A stretch of 16,683 nucleotides of DNA, from positions 30,795 to 47,477 of the forward strand of contig CAJUOK010000013.1 of NCBI GenBank assembly GCA_910588015.1. Reading direction: 5' to 3'. Below the pieces are notes generated by a model. The model made no database searches. It was given only the letters and a program-made list of their open reading frames with translations, and was not told where the DNA came from. Positions 15,010-16,683 of the stretch are shown here, one piece after another. A program made the position numbers and the translations under genes. Origin of the DNA: an uncultured Christensenellaceae bacterium. GTDB taxonomy: Bacteria; Bacillota; Clostridia; Christensenellales; UBA3700. How positions within the stretch are numbered: position 1 is the first letter of the stretch; the number at the start of each line of letters is the position of its first letter.

Positions 15010-15492
15010 TTAAATACCCAACGTTTCTATACTGCAACCGTTACGCTTATAGTATTCTAACATTTCTGGAATTTTCTTTTTATCGTAACTTGTGATACAA
15101 TCTGACAGAACGTGAACAATGTAACCATTCTTTGCCATATTATAGCAAGTAGATTTTACGCAAGCGATTGCGTCTGCGCCTGCAATGAAAAACTCTTTAA
15201 TATTGTTTGCATTTATAAAAGCTGCAAATTCATCGCTTGTCAATGCATTTCCTTTACTTTTTATAAAAATATTTTCTGTTACAATTTTCATATCCGATAC
15301 CAATTCTGCCCCGCGAGTGTTCGGCTTGAACGTTCTAGTTCCGGCAGACAGATTATTGTGCTTTATATAGACAACGTGAATGTTGTTTTCAACAGCCCAA
15401 TCTATAGCTTTATTGATATTTCCAATTATTTCCTTATAATTTTTTGTGATATCATTTTGAATATCTATTACAACCAGTGCTTTCTCTTGCAT
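15010..15492 (-). CDS. Isochorismatase-family cysteine hydrolase
   Basis: This 160-residue protein has the isochorismatase fold: a first strand with the catalytic Asp (ALVVIDIQND, D10), a lysine in IKSKGNALTS (probably K80), and a catalytic cysteine in the block GADAIACVKSTCYNMAKNGY (C111). The Asp-Lys-Cys triad of the family is therefore present. Members hydrolyse amides such as nicotinamide, N-carbamoyl compounds or isochorismate-type ethers. The substrate cannot be told from sequence, and the protein is shorter than typical nicotinamidases. The frame could open at GTG 15504, but ATG at 15492 (MQEKALVVIDIQ) fits the family start and a GAGAG Shine-Dalgarno. The gene appears monocistronic, with its own promoter. 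Confidence 0.88.
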   Translation of the reverse strand: MQEKALVVIDIQNDITKNYKEIIGNINKAIDWAVENNIHVVYIKHNNLSAGTRTFKPNTRGAELVSDMKIVTENIFIKSKGNALTSDEFAAFINANNIKEFFIAGADAIACVKSTCYNMAKNGYIVHVLSDCITSYDKKKIPEMLEYYKRNGCSIETLGI

Positions 15493-15525
15493 AATTACTC
15501 TCACATTATAATTTTTATATTTATA

Positions 15526-15554
15526 ATTATACTAGAAATGCTATGCATTTTCAA
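15526..15554 (-). promoter_or_regulatory. Sigma-A promoter of the cysteine hydrolase gene
   Basis: TTGAAA (15549-15554) and a perfect TATAAT (15526-15531) are spaced 17 bp, about 35 nt before the ATG at 15492. Confidence 0.78.
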
Positions 15555-15579
15555 GCGTCTAACACCTTCAATCTCAATT

Positions 15580-15619
15580 TAAAAAAAAATTAGCGGACGT
15601 TTGTTAAACAAACGTCCGC
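15580..15619 (-). terminator. Intrinsic terminator after the 81-aa gene
   Basis: Two 13-bp arms (GCGGACGTTTGTT and its complement, 15593-15619) around a single central base are followed on the minus strand by TAA and nine T residues. It lies 74 nt after the stop of the 81-residue gene and just upstream of the next promoter. Confidence 0.87.
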
Positions 15620-15692
15620 CGTAAACCTAATGATAAAAACAAAACATTATAAAACGTTTGTCTGTATTAAATAGTATTTACTTTCACAAATA

Positions 15693-15938
15693 TTAGCCTT
15701 CGTAGCGGTCGAGGTTTGCGCGAATTGCCTCAATTAAGCGTTTTTCTGCGGCAACTTTTGCGTCTCTTGCAACCTTTGTGCATACAAACGTGCCGTAAAG
15801 TTTTGAAAGGTCGTCTACGAGGTTCTTAAGATGTATAGTGTCGAGAATATTAACCGAGCCGCAAAGTTCCTCTCCTTTAGAAGTCGTTGCTGTCGGCGCT
15901 GCCGTAGGTGTTATTGTTTCTGCAATGTTTTTTTCCAT
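15693..15938 (-). CDS. Hypothetical small protein (81 aa)
   Basis: I recognise no family. The N-terminal 25 residues are Thr/Ala/Pro-rich and low in complexity (ITPTAAPTATTSKGEEL). Residues about 28-81 look like two or three helices ending in a basic/amphipathic segment (DAKVAAEKRLIEAIRANLDRYEG). Two cysteines (C26, C53) are the only ones. There is no signal peptide or membrane segment. Support for a real gene comes from a TAGGAGTA Shine-Dalgarno before ATG 15938, a strong terminator downstream, and a long, apparently structured upstream region. It stands alone between the hydrolase gene and the tRNA cluster. Confidence 0.65.
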   Translation of the reverse strand: MEKNIAETITPTAAPTATTSKGEELCGSVNILDTIHLKNLVDDLSKLYGTFVCTKVARDAKVAAEKRLIEAIRANLDRYEG

Positions 15939-15982
15939 AAAAAATACTCCTATATTATATATTCTTTGTCTCGTTTACATAA

Positions 15983-16089
15983 TGCTGCCGCGGATAGCAA
16001 TACGCAACGTAGCCCCTTGTTGTAGGGTGAGACTTTCTACTTTACACTGTAACAGTTACGAATGTAATTAAATACGCAACTGCTACGTT
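15983..16089 (-). ncRNA. Candidate structured RNA or leader upstream of the 81-aa gene
   Basis: On the minus strand, an 8-bp stem (16082-16089 with 6006-offset arm 16006-16013, AACGTAGC/GCTACGTT) closes a branched region. Inside are a 7-bp stem (16075-16081 with 16054-16060), a 4-bp hairpin (16049-16052 with 16042-16045) and a 4-bp hairpin (16037-16040 with 16022-16025). Linkers are 0, 1, 1 and 8 nt. A further hairpin (TGCT...AGCA around CCGCGG, 15983-15999) follows, then the Shine-Dalgarno. GTTGCGTATT occurs twice, at 16071-16080 and 15999-16008. No known riboswitch motif was recognised. The small stems alone could be chance; the two long ones adjoining each other are less so. Confidence 0.4.
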
Positions 16090-16390
16090 ATCATATAATA
16101 CGTGCCAAAACTCTTAAAAATGCATAAAACAAAATAAAATTATTTATATATTAATAGTGATTTATAAAATATTTATAATGAATATTAAAATCTTTTGAAT
16201 CTAAAATTTACATAATGCGACATTGCAAATAAAATATAAAGATTTGCTACGGTATATCATAAAATACAATTACATAATTACTTACCTATATTCCACAACA
16301 TAAATTGTTTTCTTCCAAATAATTTTACAAACAAGAATTTGTATTTATAATGATGAACAAATGCTGCTCTGAAAACGAATTAAATCTACA
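16090..16390. other. AT-rich intergenic stretch with no gene seen
   Basis: About 300 bp of very AT-rich sequence lies between the candidate leader and the tRNA terminator. Neither strand has an open frame with a credible start and Shine-Dalgarno. A promoter for the 81-residue gene may lie near its left end (TATTAT or TATGAT around 16090-16105), but no -35 stands out. Confidence 0.6.
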
Positions 16391-16427
16391 AAAGAAAAAC
16401 TCAAAATGTAAATACATTTTGAGTTTT
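16391..16427 (-). terminator. Terminator of the tRNA cluster
   Basis: Arms of 15 bp (16396-16410 and 16413-16427, AAAACTCAAAATGTA and its complement) are separated by two bases and followed on the minus strand by a T-rich tail. It lies just after the tRNA-Tyr 3' end. Confidence 0.85.
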
Positions 16428-16430
16428 ATA

Positions 16431-16515
<85 letters not shown>

Positions 16516-16526
16516 ATATTAACTTG

Positions 16527-16602
16527 TGGAGCTGGTGATCGGAATCGAACCAACAACCTGCTGATTACAAATCAGCTGCTCTGCCAATTGAGCTACACCA
16601 GC
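16527..16602 (-). tRNA. tRNA-Thr (TGT anticodon)
   Basis: The 76-nt cloverleaf has acceptor GCTGGTG, anticodon stem GCTGA/TCAGC with loop TTTGTAA (anticodon TGT), a T arm with TTCGATT, and an encoded CCA at 16527-16529. It lies 11 nt from tRNA-Tyr in the same orientation. Confidence 0.96.
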
Positions 16603-16617
16603 GCATACCATTTGGTA

Positions 16618-16683
16618 TGGTGCCTCGGGGCGGAATCGAACCACCGACACGGGGATTTTCAGTCCCCTGCTCTACCGACTGAG
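16618..16683 (-). tRNA. tRNA-Phe (GAA anticodon), 5' end beyond the window
   Basis: The visible part runs from the D arm (CTCAGTCGG) to an encoded CCA at 16618-16620. The anticodon stem GGGGA/TCCCC encloses loop CTGAAAA with anticodon GAA. The 3' acceptor strand CCGAGGC with discriminator A predicts a 5' strand GCCTCGG outside the window. Its ACCA end and anticodon match the UGGU and UUC elements of the pheS T-box. Confidence 0.95.

Noticed and set aside
16101..16110. TTGGCACG on the minus strand as a sigma-54 -24 element
   Set aside because: No TTGC-type -12 element follows at the fixed distance.
16602..16618. Short palindrome between tRNA-Thr and tRNA-Phe as a regulatory site
   Set aside because: The arms CATACCA/TGGTATG have only a two-base centre and lie in a tRNA spacer; no independent support.

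Overview
The window reads as part of a chromosome of an endospore-forming, AT-rich member of the Firmicutes (Clostridia-like). The evidence is the sporulation cluster (spoIIAA-spoIIAB-sigF, spoVAC-AD-AE, yunB), the order pheS-pheT-U32-mutS2, Gram-positive Shine-Dalgarno (SD) sites and a T-box leader. The code looks standard, since TAA, TAG and TGA all end genes. Every gene I can support, protein or RNA, lies on the minus strand, so transcription runs from high to low coordinates.

Translation and repair block (1-7810). A sigma-A-type promoter and a T-box riboswitch with a UUC (Phe) specifier control pheS-pheT, which end at an intrinsic terminator. Downstream are a long U32 'peptidase' family protein (RlhA/TrhP-like, with its Cys cluster intact) and mutS2, which leaves the window at its left edge.

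Sporulation block (7839-12075). The anti-sigma switch spoIIAA-spoIIAB-sigF comes first. A hairpin then acts as a probable terminator and also holds the SD of a 48-codon gene that overlaps the start of spoVAC. After that come spoVAC, spoVAD, spoVAE and yunB. This block links forespore sigma-F control with the dipicolinic acid (DPA) channel genes.

Accessory block (12135-16089). It holds a small membrane protein behind a near-consensus promoter, a sugar/maltose O-acetyltransferase pseudogene (early frameshift plus an internal TGA), and a two-gene unit of a small helix-turn-helix (HTH) protein overlapping a 363-residue helical membrane protein. A symmetric array of TTTTACA/TGTAAAA half-sites surrounds the promoter of that unit. 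An isochorismatase-fold hydrolase follows, then an 81-residue orphan gene whose upstream region can fold into a multi-branched RNA.

tRNA block (16391-16683). tRNA-Phe (cut by the window edge), tRNA-Thr and tRNA-Tyr form a cluster closed by a strong terminator. The tRNA-Phe here is of the type the pheS T-box should sense.

The best candidates for something undescribed are the HTH/membrane-protein unit with its phased operator array, the candidate structured leader of the 81-residue gene, and the small gene between sigF and spoVAC.
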